Below are positions 8,396-16,338 of a stretch of DNA of 64,000 nucleotides, one piece after another. The DNA comes from Flavisericum labens (lineage in GTDB: Bacteria; Bacteroidota; Bacteroidia; Flavobacteriales; Flavobacteriaceae). The position numbers were made by a program, and so were the translations under genes. Below the pieces are notes generated by a model that saw only the letters and a program-made list of their open reading frames with translations, was not told where the DNA came from and did no database searches. The DNA lies in contig NZ_JBJJBQ010000009.1 of NCBI RefSeq assembly GCF_045446075.1, positions 86,716 to 150,715 of the forward strand. Reading direction: 5' to 3'. Positions within the stretch are counted from its first letter, which is position 1. Every line of letters begins with the position of its first letter.

Positions 8396-9457
8396 TCATA
8401 TGGTTTTGTTAAACAGTGATTTAACCTCTTTTCGAGATTGCACGTTTAGCTTTTTGTAAATGTTGTTTATATGAGTTTTTACGGTGCTTATACTTACAAA
8501 AAGGGCATCGGCAATTTCTTTGTTGGTCTTTTCAAGTAGTAAAAGGTCCAAAATATTTTGTTCTTGCTTGGTGAGTTGTTCCTTGGCTTTTATAACCGAA
8601 TTAATCTTGTGTTTTCGGTTTGAAAGCCAAAACCAAAGATTGTAACTTACTGAAACAGCTAGCAGAATATAAAGTAAATAATTCCAGTTGATAGCAGATT
8701 CCGACGAGCTGTTAATAATATATTTATCAGAATTTAGTTCAGACTTGTATTGTGAGGAATAGGTGGAATTGGGATAACGCTTTTCTAACCGGAATAGCAA
8801 ACCTTCGTAGTAATCATTATTTTTAAGGTCTTCTAAATAATGCTCATGAAAATTATTTCCTCTATTGGATAAAAAGGAATAAACATAGAGTTCTGCAAGG
8901 GGCTCGTTAAGGTTCTTTCCGTAATCCTGAAGTGTTTCAAACCACTTTTTGGTGTTTAATTTGCGGTTGGCCTCGCTTCGAAATTCACTAAATGCAAATT
9001 TCATTTCTTCTTTTAAGGAATCAATTTTTACAAATGCCGACGATTTTTGGTTTGTTGATTTGATATCGCAAAACATTTGATTCCCAAAAGTAACGGGCAA
9101 AACAATGGTATCTGTATTTTTTGCTATGAAAACAACTTCCTTGCTGTCATCGCAATGACCATCAAAATGATTTTGGTTTTGTTCGTTTTCAAAACAGTTA
9201 TCTACGTGTATTCTGTAAATACGGTTTTTGCTTTCCAATTGATTCCCTTTAAAGCTAAAATAACCTAAGCTATCGGTGCTTGTTCTGGCCACAATTTGTT
9301 CAAAGTACACACCAGAAATTTTTCGGTAATCTTCAATTACAGAAAGGTAAACATAATTGTGCCACTGGTTGTTGTCAATATGTCCAGTAAATTTATATTG
9401 AGCATTACCTGCAAAGCCAACAAGCATTAAAAAGCCTATAAACAGTGTTCTTGCCAT
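8396..9457 (-). CDS. Membrane-bound LuxR-type regulator with periplasmic sensor
   Basis: 353 residues. Signal peptide or first span at 1-19 (LFIGFLMLVGFAGNAQ), a periplasmic region of about 235 residues, a single span near 259-278 (YLLYILLAVSVSYNLWFWL), a short linker, and a C-terminal LuxR/GerE helix-turn-helix (LTKQEQNILDLLL ... NKEIADALFVSISTVKTHINNIYKKLNV). The layout fits a one-component regulator that senses an envelope signal and binds DNA while anchored to the inner membrane. The N-terminal part starts like a carboxypeptidase-regulatory-type fold (YKFTGHID ... YFSFKG). No target is evident; the divergent neighbour is the Pmp3-like peptide. Confidence 0.78.
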   Translation of the reverse strand: MARTLFIGFLMLVGFAGNAQYKFTGHIDNNQWHNYVYLSVIEDYRKISGVYFEQIVARTSTDSLGYFSFKGNQLESKNRIYRIHVDNCFENEQNQNHFDGHCDDSKEVVFIAKNTDTIVLPVTFGNQMFCDIKSTNQKSSAFVKIDSLKEEMKFAFSEFRSEANRKLNTKKWFETLQDYGKNLNEPLAELYVYSFLSNRGNNFHEHYLEDLKNNDYYEGLLFRLEKRYPNSTYSSQYKSELNSDKYIINSSSESAINWNYLLYILLAVSVSYNLWFWLSNRKHKINSVIKAKEQLTKQEQNILDLLLLEKTNKEIADALFVSISTVKTHINNIYKKLNVQSRKEVKSLFNKTI

Positions 9458-9509
9458 GCCACTAAACTACTAATAAATTATTTAAAATTATATCGAATAA
9501 TTAAGTCAA

Positions 9510-9517
9510 TATTTTTG
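9510..9517 (+). promoter_or_regulatory. -7 promoter element (TATTTTTG) for the Pmp3-like gene
   Basis: TAnnTTTG match 64 bp upstream of the ATG at 9582, in the gap divergent to the LuxR-type gene. Confidence 0.4.
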
Positions 9518-9581
9518 TAACAAAACCAATTTCTCAACGTCAAATAAGTAAATCATCAATCAATAAAAATTAAATATTAAA

Positions 9582-9740
9582 ATGAGTTTTTGGAGAGTTA
9601 TACTTTCAATTATCTGTCCACCGCTTGCAGTTATCGATAAAGGTTGCGGTTCCATTATTATTGTTTTTCTGCTTTGGCTATGTGGTTGGGTTCCAGGCGT
9701 CATTGCGGCATTGGTTATACTTAATAACCCGAACCGCTAA
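9582..9740 (+). CDS. Pmp3/YqaE (UPF0057) family membrane peptide
   Basis: 52 residues starting MSFWRVILSIICPPLAV and ending LVILNNPNR. Two hydrophobic helices (about 5-17 and 23-46) are joined by the polar turn DKGCGS; the ICPPLAV and WxPGxIxAL motifs are hallmarks of the Pmp3/YqaE family. Members are small plasma-membrane proteolipids linked to salt, cold or envelope stress and membrane potential. The stop lies 29 bp before lipB, which appears to have its own promoter. High confidence in the family, none in the specific role here. Confidence 0.9.
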   Translation: MSFWRVILSIICPPLAVIDKGCGSIIIVFLLWLCGWVPGVIAALVILNNPNR

Positions 9741-9755
9741 AACATAAAATTATCG

Positions 9756-9763
9756 TAATTTTG
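9756..9763 (+). promoter_or_regulatory. -7 promoter element of lipB (TAATTTTG)
   Basis: A TAnnTTTG match that ends six bases before the ATG at 9770, implying almost no untranslated leader. Confidence 0.5.
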
Positions 9764-9769
9764 CGGACT

Positions 9770-10474
9770 ATGAATAAAAATGTTCAACTGCAAGATTTAG
9801 GCTTTAAAGATTACAAACAAACTTGGGATTTTCAAGAGCAATTGTTTAGGGGTATTGTTGATGCCAAGATTAAAAACAGGCGAGAGGATACCAATTACGA
9901 AACCAACAACTATTTTTTGTTTGTTGAGCACCCACATGTTTATACTTTGGGTAAAAGCGGCGATTTATCTAATTTATTAATAAATGAACAGCAACTTACC
10001 GAAAAAGGTGCCGCATTTTATAAAATAAACCGTGGGGGCGATATTACCTATCACGGGCCCGGACAAATTGTGGGCTATCCCATTTTAGACCTCGATAACT
10101 TTTTTACCGATATACATAAATACCTTCGCTTACTTGAAGAAATGATTATTTTAACCTTGGCCGAATATGGCTTAAAAGCTGAACGTAGCGATGGCGAAAC
10201 TGGTGTTTGGCTAGATGTGGGCACTCCTTTTACACGTAAAATTTGTGCCATGGGTGTACGTGCCAGTCGATGGGTGACTATGCATGGCTTTGCGCTAAAT
10301 GTTAATGCTGATTTGGGATACTTCGATAATATTATTCCTTGTGGTATTCGCGGTAAAGCTGTTACTTCTTTAAATGTTGAACTAGGGAAAAAGCAAGTGG
10401 ATGAAGGAGAGGTTAAAGAAAAACTACTGAAACATTTTTCAAATCTTTTTGAAGCGCAATTTGTAACTGCATAA
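9770..10474 (+). CDS. lipB: Octanoyl-ACP:protein N-octanoyltransferase
   Basis: Moves octanoate from acyl carrier protein to lipoyl domains, the first step of de novo lipoate assembly; lipA lies at 19.6-20.5 kb. 234 residues from the ATG at 9770 (a TTG at 9761 would add three residues but sits inside the -7 element). Family motifs are all present: HPHVYTLGKSG, RGGDITYHGPGQ, the catalytic Lys in RKICAMGVR, the HGFALNVN motif and the catalytic Cys in IIPCGI. Length is normal. Confidence 0.97.
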   Translation: MNKNVQLQDLGFKDYKQTWDFQEQLFRGIVDAKIKNRREDTNYETNNYFLFVEHPHVYTLGKSGDLSNLLINEQQLTEKGAAFYKINRGGDITYHGPGQIVGYPILDLDNFFTDIHKYLRLLEEMIILTLAEYGLKAERSDGETGVWLDVGTPFTRKICAMGVRASRWVTMHGFALNVNADLGYFDNIIPCGIRGKAVTSLNVELGKKQVDEGEVKEKLLKHFSNLFEAQFVTA

Positions 10475-10531
10475 AGAACAATATTCCCGTCCCTTTTGCG
10501 TAATTTTAATTCGTATATAACACGATTAGAA

Positions 10532-11347
10532 ATGGATTCTAACAAGAAGATTTATTTTGAAACCAATAAACAAACCTGGAACCAAAAGGTAAAGGCGCAT
10601 GCCGAAAGCGATATGTACAACCTTGAAGCGTTTAAACAAGGAAAATCTTCCTTAATGCCGTATGAGTTGGAAGCTTTGGGCAATGTTGATGGAAAATTGT
10701 TGTTGCATTTGCAATGCCATTTTGGACAAGATACCTTAAGTTGGAGTAGGATGGGAGCTATTTGTACAGGGGTTGATATTAGTAACGAAGGTATAAAGTT
10801 GGCAAAAAATCTAAACGATGAATTGCAATTGAACACCCGATTTGTTTGCTGTAATGTTTTGGAAACTTCAAAATATGTAAAAGACCAATTCGATATCGTA
10901 TTTACCAGTTATGGCGTAATAGGTTGGCTACCCGATTTAAAACCTTGGGGCAAAATGATTGCTGAACGTTTAAAGGTAGGTGGTATGTTTTTTATGGCTG
11001 AATTTCATCCCATAGTTTGGATGTTCGATAATTTAGAAGAACCACCGAAAATGAAATACGGCTATATGCAAGACGAGGTGATTTACGAAGAGTACGAAGG
11101 TACATATGCCAACGAAGATGCTAAAATAACAAGTAAAGAATATGGCTGGAACCACGGATTGAGCGAAGTCGTTAATGCGTTAACCGAAGCCGGATTACAT
11201 ATTGAGTATTTAAATGAATATAACGAAAGCCCATACAATGTGTTGCCCAATTTAACCGAAACAGAAAATGGTATGTTTGTTTTGAAGGATAAATTATACC
11301 CTTTGATTTTTTCTTTGAAGGCGACGAAAAGGCAATCTTTCGTTTAA
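10532..11347 (+). CDS. Class I SAM-dependent methyltransferase
   Basis: 271 residues from the ATG at 10532 (a TTG at 10496 is less likely). The Rossmann-type SAM site is visible: LLLHLQCHFGQDTLSW (motif I, with His and Gln in place of the usual Gly-rich run), GVDISNEGI (acidic residue binding the ribose) and DIVFTSYGVIGWLPD. It belongs to a group of soluble methyltransferases common in Bacteroidota; the substrate cannot be read from sequence. It starts 57 bp after lipB on the same strand and may be co-transcribed. Confidence 0.85.
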   Translation: MDSNKKIYFETNKQTWNQKVKAHAESDMYNLEAFKQGKSSLMPYELEALGNVDGKLLLHLQCHFGQDTLSWSRMGAICTGVDISNEGIKLAKNLNDELQLNTRFVCCNVLETSKYVKDQFDIVFTSYGVIGWLPDLKPWGKMIAERLKVGGMFFMAEFHPIVWMFDNLEEPPKMKYGYMQDEVIYEEYEGTYANEDAKITSKEYGWNHGLSEVVNALTEAGLHIEYLNEYNESPYNVLPNLTETENGMFVLKDKLYPLIFSLKATKRQSFV

Positions 11348-11402
11348 GGGTTCGGTATAAGCAGTCGTTCCATTGCCTCTTATAAATTGTTGTGTGTTCG
11401 TT

Positions 11403-12401
11403 TCAAAATTCTAATATTTCTCCTAGTCCTGCAAAAACATAGTCTTTTCCAAAATGGTCTTGTAATATTTTGTAAGCCAAATGTCCCGTGCAATGTGTTG
11501 GAGCAACCTTTTTAACCTTTAAGTCTTTTTTTAACCTTATGGTTAATTCAGTTAATGCAGTTCTGTCATAGGGTAATAAATGGTAGCCACCGTAAACCAA
11601 TTTAATATTGTTTTCAGTATATCTCTTAGTTTCGATAATGATTTTTTCAACTGTACTATGAGAGCAGCCTACGAATAGTACTTCCCCTTCATCAGATTCA
11701 AGTGATAAGGAGATTTCATTAAGCCCATTGAACCTTGTATTGGGTGACTCACCGTTTTCATAAGCATCAAGACTTGGGTATTTGTTGAAATAACCCATGT
11801 TAGGAGATGTTGTTGCAATTAATTTTATTCCAGAATCGATTTCTGTACTTTCTTTTATGAATTCCACGTTAGCTTTCCAAAATCTCCCAGTCTGATTGAA
11901 TTGAAAGTCCTTATAATTTCCGCCAAAATATTGCATTCGTTTTTCAAGTGAATCCACTATAGAAGAATCAGTTCCTGAAATATCAAAAGGAATATTTGCT
12001 CCCCAGAATATATCAAATGGAAAGTAAATTTTAACATCTGGATTAACTTTTAATAGGTAATCAAAACCATTAATATGGTCAAAATGAGAGTGTGAAGCAA
12101 TAGCGAAATCAACCTGCCTTAAATCTATATTCAATGATTCCACATTGTTTTTAAAAATATCTGCATTTGTACCACTATCAAATAATATGATTTTCCCTTT
12201 ATAATTAACGATACATGAAAATCCAAAGTCTTTAATTAAACCATTATAATCATCTCCAAATGCATCATATAGATTAATTATTGTATTTTCTTCAATTGTT
12301 CTGTACTCATTTTTGTATTCAACATTTGAACTCTCTTTATTTACTTCTATGCAACTAAATATTACAAGAGCAATACAGCAGATTAATAGAGTTTTATTCA
12401 T
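11403..12401 (-). CDS. MBL-fold metallo-hydrolase lipoprotein (COG1237-like)
   Basis: 332 residues. The N-terminus MNKTLLICCIALVIFSC is a lipoprotein signal with Cys17 in the lipobox. The metallo-beta-lactamase fold shows ILFDSGTNADIF, the metal motif SHSHFDHINGF (His104, His106, Asp108, His109), VLFVGCSHSTVE and YGGYHLLP, with the late THCTGH. This arrangement matches the group that includes dihydropterin-aminobenzene phosphate synthase-like hydrolases (COG1237), mostly of unknown substrate. A lipid-anchored version is unusual for a cytosolic enzyme group. It looks accessory: its 5' flank holds an interspersed repeat (12427-12522) also found beside the acyl-CoA synthetase pseudogene. Confidence 0.8.
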   Translation of the reverse strand: MNKTLLICCIALVIFSCIEVNKESSNVEYKNEYRTIEENTIINLYDAFGDDYNGLIKDFGFSCIVNYKGKIILFDSGTNADIFKNNVESLNIDLRQVDFAIASHSHFDHINGFDYLLKVNPDVKIYFPFDIFWGANIPFDISGTDSSIVDSLEKRMQYFGGNYKDFQFNQTGRFWKANVEFIKESTEIDSGIKLIATTSPNMGYFNKYPSLDAYENGESPNTRFNGLNEISLSLESDEGEVLFVGCSHSTVEKIIIETKRYTENNIKLVYGGYHLLPYDRTALTELTIRLKKDLKVKKVAPTHCTGHLAYKILQDHFGKDYVFAGLGEILEF

Positions 12402-12426
12402 TTTGTGATTATGTTAAAGACATACG

Positions 12427-12522
12427 ACTTAAGGATATGAAAAACGCTTCAATGTTTTACATCCGTCGTTACTGAAACGAGTTCAGCACAGGTAAACGAA
12501 GGTAGTTGGAATTTTTCACAAA
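12427..12522. repeat. Interspersed repeat, copy 1
   Basis: The core 12451-12522 matches 35043-35114 at about 65 of 72 positions by eye; the longest identical run is GCACAGGTAAACGAAGGTAG followed by TTG. Weaker similarity with a small gap extends left to about 12427. It contains no reading frame. Both copies lie in the same orientation in gaps just 5' of accessory-looking minus-strand genes. Confidence 0.7.
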
Positions 12523-12573
12523 GTCAAATTATAGAAATCCCATAATCTAATTTTAGACCATGAAATGCTTCGT

Positions 12574-12633
12574 AATGTTTCATTATCCATTATGAATGCA
12601 AGATTAATGAGATTCTGAAACAAGTTCAGAATG
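12574..12633. repeat. Palindromic repeat remnant GATTCTGAAACAAGTTCAGAATGACA
   Basis: ATTCTGAA (12611-12618) and TTCAGAAT (12624-12631) form an 8-bp inverted repeat with a five-base loop. This type of sequence is typical of scattered intergenic palindromes in flavobacteria. The rest of the 239-bp gap 12402-12640 holds the interspersed repeat and nothing else recognisable. Confidence 0.4.
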
Positions 12634-12640
12634 ACAATGC

Positions 12641-13297
12641 TCAGTGCTTATCTTTTATAACCTCAGGCATTTTAGCTTTAAACCGATTCAGCCTTGGGAT
12701 GGATACATTTTTAATATAAGGGTGGTTGGGGTGCTTCTTTTCATAATCTTGATGATAATCTTCCGCTAGCCAAAACTTTTGGAAGGGATATACTTCGGCG
12801 GCAATTTTGGCATTTAACTTTTTAGCCAAGGCTTCTTTTTTCTTTAAGATGATTTGCTTTTGCTCATCATTTTGATAAAAAATTATAGAACGGTACTGTG
12901 AGCCTCTATCGTTTCCTTGTCCATTAACCTGTGTAACATTCTGCGATGCAAAATACACATCAACCAAGGTTTCAAAACTAACAACTTTCGGGTTATATAT
13001 AATTTCAACGGCTTCGGCATGGCCCGTTATTCCAGTGTTACTGTCAGCATAAGTTGGGTTTTGGCTATGTCCTCCGGAATATCCGGAAACAGATTCTTTG
13101 ACGCCTTTAACGCTTTCATAAATAGCTTCGACACACCAAAAACAGCCACTAGCAAAATAGGCTTTGGCTAAACCATTTTCCATGGGAACTTCAACGGGTT
13201 CTGCATTGATAACGGCATCTTGTTTTGGGGAGTTTTGTGCCGAGTTGCGGCAGCTAAATAAAAAGATTAGTGTAATTAACGGAATTATAGTTCTCAT
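12641..13297 (-). CDS. msrA: Peptide methionine-(S)-sulfoxide reductase, lipoprotein form
   Basis: 218 residues. A lipoprotein signal (LIFLFSC, Cys16) precedes the MsrA domain, so the enzyme would repair oxidised methionines outside the cytoplasm. The catalytic motif GCFWCVEAIY has nucleophile Cys52; further family blocks are GYSGG, ADSNTGITGHAEAVEI and GSQYRSIIFY. No second resolving Cys is seen at the C-terminus, which ends KAKMPEVIKDKH. No MsrB domain is fused. The gene stands alone. Confidence 0.95.
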   Translation of the reverse strand: MRTIIPLITLIFLFSCRNSAQNSPKQDAVINAEPVEVPMENGLAKAYFASGCFWCVEAIYESVKGVKESVSGYSGGHSQNPTYADSNTGITGHAEAVEIIYNPKVVSFETLVDVYFASQNVTQVNGQGNDRGSQYRSIIFYQNDEQKQIILKKKEALAKKLNAKIAAEVYPFQKFWLAEDYHQDYEKKHPNHPYIKNVSIPRLNRFKAKMPEVIKDKH

Positions 13298-13350
13298 AGG
13301 ATGTTTTTATTCTTTTATAAATAGACGAATAAAATTTGAAAACCTTAAAT

Positions 13351-13386
13351 AAAAAAGCCTTCAAAATTAATTTTGAAGGCTTTTTT
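13351..13386 (-). terminator. Terminator, perfect 36-bp palindrome
   Basis: AAAAAAGCCTTCAAAA (13351-13366), TTAA, then TTTTGAAGGCTTTTTT (13371-13386). The stem is followed by T runs on either strand. It ends the leftward Nif3-coiled-coil operon. Confidence 0.85.
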
Positions 13387-13405
13387 AAATTGTTTAAAAA
13401 TGGGA

Positions 13406-14188
13406 CTAGTTTAATTTAGCAAACAGTTTTTTCATTTTTTCTTTTTCTTCTTCGGCTAAAACAGGATCAACCAATATACGACCACTGTGCTCGTCGGTAA
13501 TTACTTTTTTACGTGAAGCAATCTCAACTTGAACTTGCGGTGGAATGGTAAAGAAAGATCCACCAGAAGCACCTCTTTCAACAGGTACAACGGCCAAGCC
13601 ATTTTTTACGTTGGTTCTTATTCTGGTATAAGCAGAAACCAAACGCTCCTCAATTTGTTTTTTGTATTCTTCCGATTTATCCAATAAAGCTTGTTCTTCT
13701 TTTTCAGTTTCTGCCAAAATATCGTCAAGCTCACCTTTTTTATGTTTTAGGTGGGTTTCACGTTCTTTTAAACGCTCTTTGGTTTCGGCAATAACTTCTT
13801 TTTTCTGCTCTATTTGTGCCTTAAACTCTTTTATGTGTTTTTCGGCCAATTCTATTTCAAGCTCTTGGAATTCAACCTCTTTGGTCAACGAGTTGTATTC
13901 TCTGTTGTTTCTAACATTTTTTTGTTGCTCGCCGTATTTTTTAATTAAAGCCTTAGACTCTTCAATTAAGTTCTTTTTACCTGCAATATCGTTATCGATT
14001 ACTTCTAAACTGGCAACAAGTTTTTCTAATCTTATGTTTAACCCAGCTACTTCATCTTCCAAATCACGAACTTCTAAAGGCAGTTCTCCTCGAACATTTC
14101 TAATTTCGTCTATGCGAGAATCGATGAGTTGTAAATCGTATAAAGCTCTTAAACGCTCTTCTACAGTTGCTTCTTTCTTTTTAGCCAT
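13406..14188 (-). CDS. Coiled-coil protein of the CdsZ/COG1579 family with lost zinc ribbon
   Basis: 260 residues. Residues 10-190 form a long antiparallel coiled coil (for example LEDEVAGLNIRLEKLVASLEV and VEFQELEIELAEKHIKEF). The C-terminal domain keeps the family scaffold VVPVERGASGGSFFTIPPQ ... DEHSGRILVDP, but the four cysteines expected in the two CxxC pairs are Ser208, Ser211, Asp232 and Ser235, so zinc binding should be lost. The family is annotated as a zinc-ribbon nucleic-acid-related protein; its role is unsettled. It lies three bases downstream of the Nif3-like gene, a pairing common in bacteria. Confidence 0.85.
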   Translation of the reverse strand: MAKKKEATVEERLRALYDLQLIDSRIDEIRNVRGELPLEVRDLEDEVAGLNIRLEKLVASLEVIDNDIAGKKNLIEESKALIKKYGEQQKNVRNNREYNSLTKEVEFQELEIELAEKHIKEFKAQIEQKKEVIAETKERLKERETHLKHKKGELDDILAETEKEEQALLDKSEEYKKQIEERLVSAYTRIRTNVKNGLAVVPVERGASGGSFFTIPPQVQVEIASRKKVITDEHSGRILVDPVLAEEEKEKMKKLFAKLN

Positions 14189-14191
14189 ACT

Positions 14192-15286
14192 TTAAAAATA
14201 CTTAACAGGATTGGTATTTGTCTTTGATAAAATGATTGCAAAATTAGGAATTTTTTTTGTAAGATAAGCTACTAAAAGATTTTTTGTGAACTGTTCGCTT
14301 TCATAATGACCAATATCGGCTAAAAGAATGTTATTTTCAGCTTGAAAAAAGTCGTGATATTTTAAATCGGCCGTTACAAAGGCATCAGCACCAGCGGCTT
14401 TGGCAGCCGATATAGCAAAACTTCCCGAACCACCCAAAACAGCCACTTTCATTATTTTTTTGTTTAAAAACACGGAATGCCGAATACAAGGTGTGCCCAT
14501 TTTTTCTTTTAAATGGTTCAAAAAATCAGTTTGACTCAATGGTTTTTCGAGTAGCCCTACCATACCAATACCAATATTTTGGTTTTTGTTTTCTAACGTG
14601 GTTATTTCGTAAGCAACCTCTTCGTAAGTATGGGTTTTAAATAGCGTTTGAAGTAATTTTTGCTCCAAGTGTTTGGAATAGGTGATGGTGATTTTCGTTT
14701 CGGATTCGGTGTGTATTTGCCCTTTTTGTCCTTTTGAAGGGTTGGAGGCCTCATTGCCATTAAAAGTACCATAACCTTCAACGTTAAAGCTGCAATCATC
14801 ATAGTTGCCAATACTTCCTGCACCTGTCTCAAATAGAGCATTTCTGAGGGTTTCGGCTTCGTCTTTTGGTACGTAGGTGGTGAGTTTTTTTATGGTTTCA
14901 CTTTGTGGAATTAAAATACGTTTGTTCTCAAGTTCAAGTTTGTTGCAAATCATATCGTTTACACCTTGCTGGGCATTGTCTAGCGCGGTGTGCATGCTGT
15001 AAATGGAAATGTCATGTTTAATGGCTTTAATAACAACGCGCTCAACATACGATTTTCCGTTAAGTTTTTTTAATCCTTTAAAAATAATGGGGTGAAAGCT
15101 TACAATAAGATTGCAGTTTTCTTCGATAGCTTCATCAACTATCGTTTCAAGGGTGTCTAAAGTTACTAAAACGCCAGTAACCTCGATGTTTTTATCTCCA
15201 ACTAAAAGGCCAACGTTATCAAAATCTTCGGCATAAGCCAAAGGCGCCAATGCTTCTAAATGGTTTACAACGTCTTGTATAATCAT
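14192..15286 (-). CDS. Nif3-like dinuclear metal centre protein (GTP cyclohydrolase I type 2 family)
   Basis: 364 residues. N-terminal Nif3 half with EDFDNVGLLVGD, SFHPIIFKGLKKL and YSMHTALDNAQQGVND; C-terminal half with AVLGGSGSFAISAAKAAGADAFVTADLKYHDF and DIGHYESEQ, supplying the other metal ligands. Between them (about 130-235) is the inserted PII-like domain found in longer members. Such proteins form toroidal hexamers with two metal ions per subunit; the reaction is not firmly known. It overlaps no gene, starts 44 bp from divergent lpxK and is followed at once by the coiled-coil protein. Confidence 0.92.
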   Translation of the reverse strand: MIIQDVVNHLEALAPLAYAEDFDNVGLLVGDKNIEVTGVLVTLDTLETIVDEAIEENCNLIVSFHPIIFKGLKKLNGKSYVERVVIKAIKHDISIYSMHTALDNAQQGVNDMICNKLELENKRILIPQSETIKKLTTYVPKDEAETLRNALFETGAGSIGNYDDCSFNVEGYGTFNGNEASNPSKGQKGQIHTESETKITITYSKHLEQKLLQTLFKTHTYEEVAYEITTLENKNQNIGIGMVGLLEKPLSQTDFLNHLKEKMGTPCIRHSVFLNKKIMKVAVLGGSGSFAISAAKAAGADAFVTADLKYHDFFQAENNILLADIGHYESEQFTKNLLVAYLTKKIPNFAIILSKTNTNPVKYF

Positions 15287-15305
15287 AATAAATTAAGTTT
15301 TACTT

Positions 15306-15313
15306 CAAAGATA
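15306..15313 (-). promoter_or_regulatory. -7 promoter element (TATCTTTG) of the Nif3-like operon
   Basis: TAnnTTTG match 19 bp upstream of the ATG at 15286. A near match TACTTTCG (15321-15328, plus) immediately before lpxK suggests back-to-back promoters. Confidence 0.45.
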
Positions 15314-15330
15314 AAATAATTACTTTCGCT

Positions 15331-16338
15331 ATGATGAAAATATTACGATACTTACTATTTCCTATTGTTCCCGTTTATTATGCGGTGACTTGGTTGCGGA
15401 ACAAATTGTACGATTGGGGAGTAAAAAAGTCGGTTTCTTATCCTTTTCCAGTGATTTGCGTTGGAAATTTAAGCGTTGGTGGCACGGGAAAAACACCCAT
15501 GGTGGAGTATTTAGTCAACTATTTGAAAGATGATTTTAACTTGGCAACGTTAAGTAGAGGGTATAAAAGAAAATCGGAAGGGTTTCAGTTAGCAGATGAA
15601 CATGCAGCGGCCGAAACTTTGGGTGATGAACCCTTTCAATTTTATAATAAATTTAAAGATGACATTGTAGTAGGTGTTGATGCCGATAGGCAAAATGGCA
15701 TAAAGCAATTGCAAAATTTTAAAAATGGTTCAGATATTATTTTATTGGATGACGCTTTTCAGCACCGAAAAGTAAAAGCTGGGTTTAATATTTTACTGAC
15801 TACTTATACCAATCCGTACTTTAAAGATTTAGTTTTACCAACGGGCAATTTGCGGGAACCAAGGGCTGGAGCCAAACGTGCCGATATTATTGTAGTAACC
15901 AAATGCCCTGAAAGTATAAGTGAGTCTGAAAAAAAAGATTTTGAAAAAAGCATAGCGCCAAATGTAAATCAGCATGTTTTTTTTAGTTCTATTGCCTATT
16001 CTGAAAATGTTGTTAACGACACAGAAAGTTTAAATCTTGATAAATTAAGCAAGTTCACTTTGGTCACAGGAATAGCTAATGCCAAACCATTGGTAAATTA
16101 TCTGAAGAAAAAGGGCATGAGTTTTGAGCATTTAAATTTTAAAGATCATCACGATTTTAGTCTGCAAGACATTGAAAAGTTTGTTGAACGCGATATAATT
16201 ATAACTACCGAAAAAGATTTCATGCGGCTAAAACAGATTGCTATCTTAAATGACAAACTTTTTTATTTGCCGATTAAGGCAAAAATTGATAATTGCCAGA
16301 AGTTCAACCGACTAATAACTGATTTCGTTAAGCGCTAG
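15331..16338 (+). CDS. lpxK: Tetraacyldisaccharide 4'-kinase
   Basis: Phosphorylates the lipid A disaccharide at the inner membrane. 335 residues; starts MMKILRYLLFPIVPVYYAVTWLRN, the usual membrane-associated N-terminal helix (a start at the second Met, 15334, is equally possible). The P-loop GNLSVGGTGKTPM, the RGYKRKSEGF motif, GDEPFQF, DDAFQHRKVK, and LPTGNLREP are all present. Its 3' end overlaps the convergent histidine kinase gene by 11 bp. Confidence 0.96.
   Translation: MMKILRYLLFPIVPVYYAVTWLRNKLYDWGVKKSVSYPFPVICVGNLSVGGTGKTPMVEYLVNYLKDDFNLATLSRGYKRKSEGFQLADEHAAAETLGDEPFQFYNKFKDDIVVGVDADRQNGIKQLQNFKNGSDIILLDDAFQHRKVKAGFNILLTTYTNPYFKDLVLPTGNLREPRAGAKRADIIVVTKCPESISESEKKDFEKSIAPNVNQHVFFSSIAYSENVVNDTESLNLDKLSKFTLVTGIANAKPLVNYLKKKGMSFEHLNFKDHHDFSLQDIEKFVERDIIITTEKDFMRLKQIAILNDKLFYLPIKAKIDNCQKFNRLITDFVKR

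Noticed and set aside
9761..9769. TTG start of lipB at 9761
   Set aside because: It lies inside the TAATTTTG promoter element; the ATG at 9770 fits better.
10075..10545. 156-residue frame opposite lipB
   Set aside because: Antisense shadow over the conserved LipB catalytic region.
13662..14195. 177-residue frame opposite the coiled-coil gene
   Set aside because: A Ser/Phe/Leu-rich reflection of the Lys/Glu-rich coiled coil.
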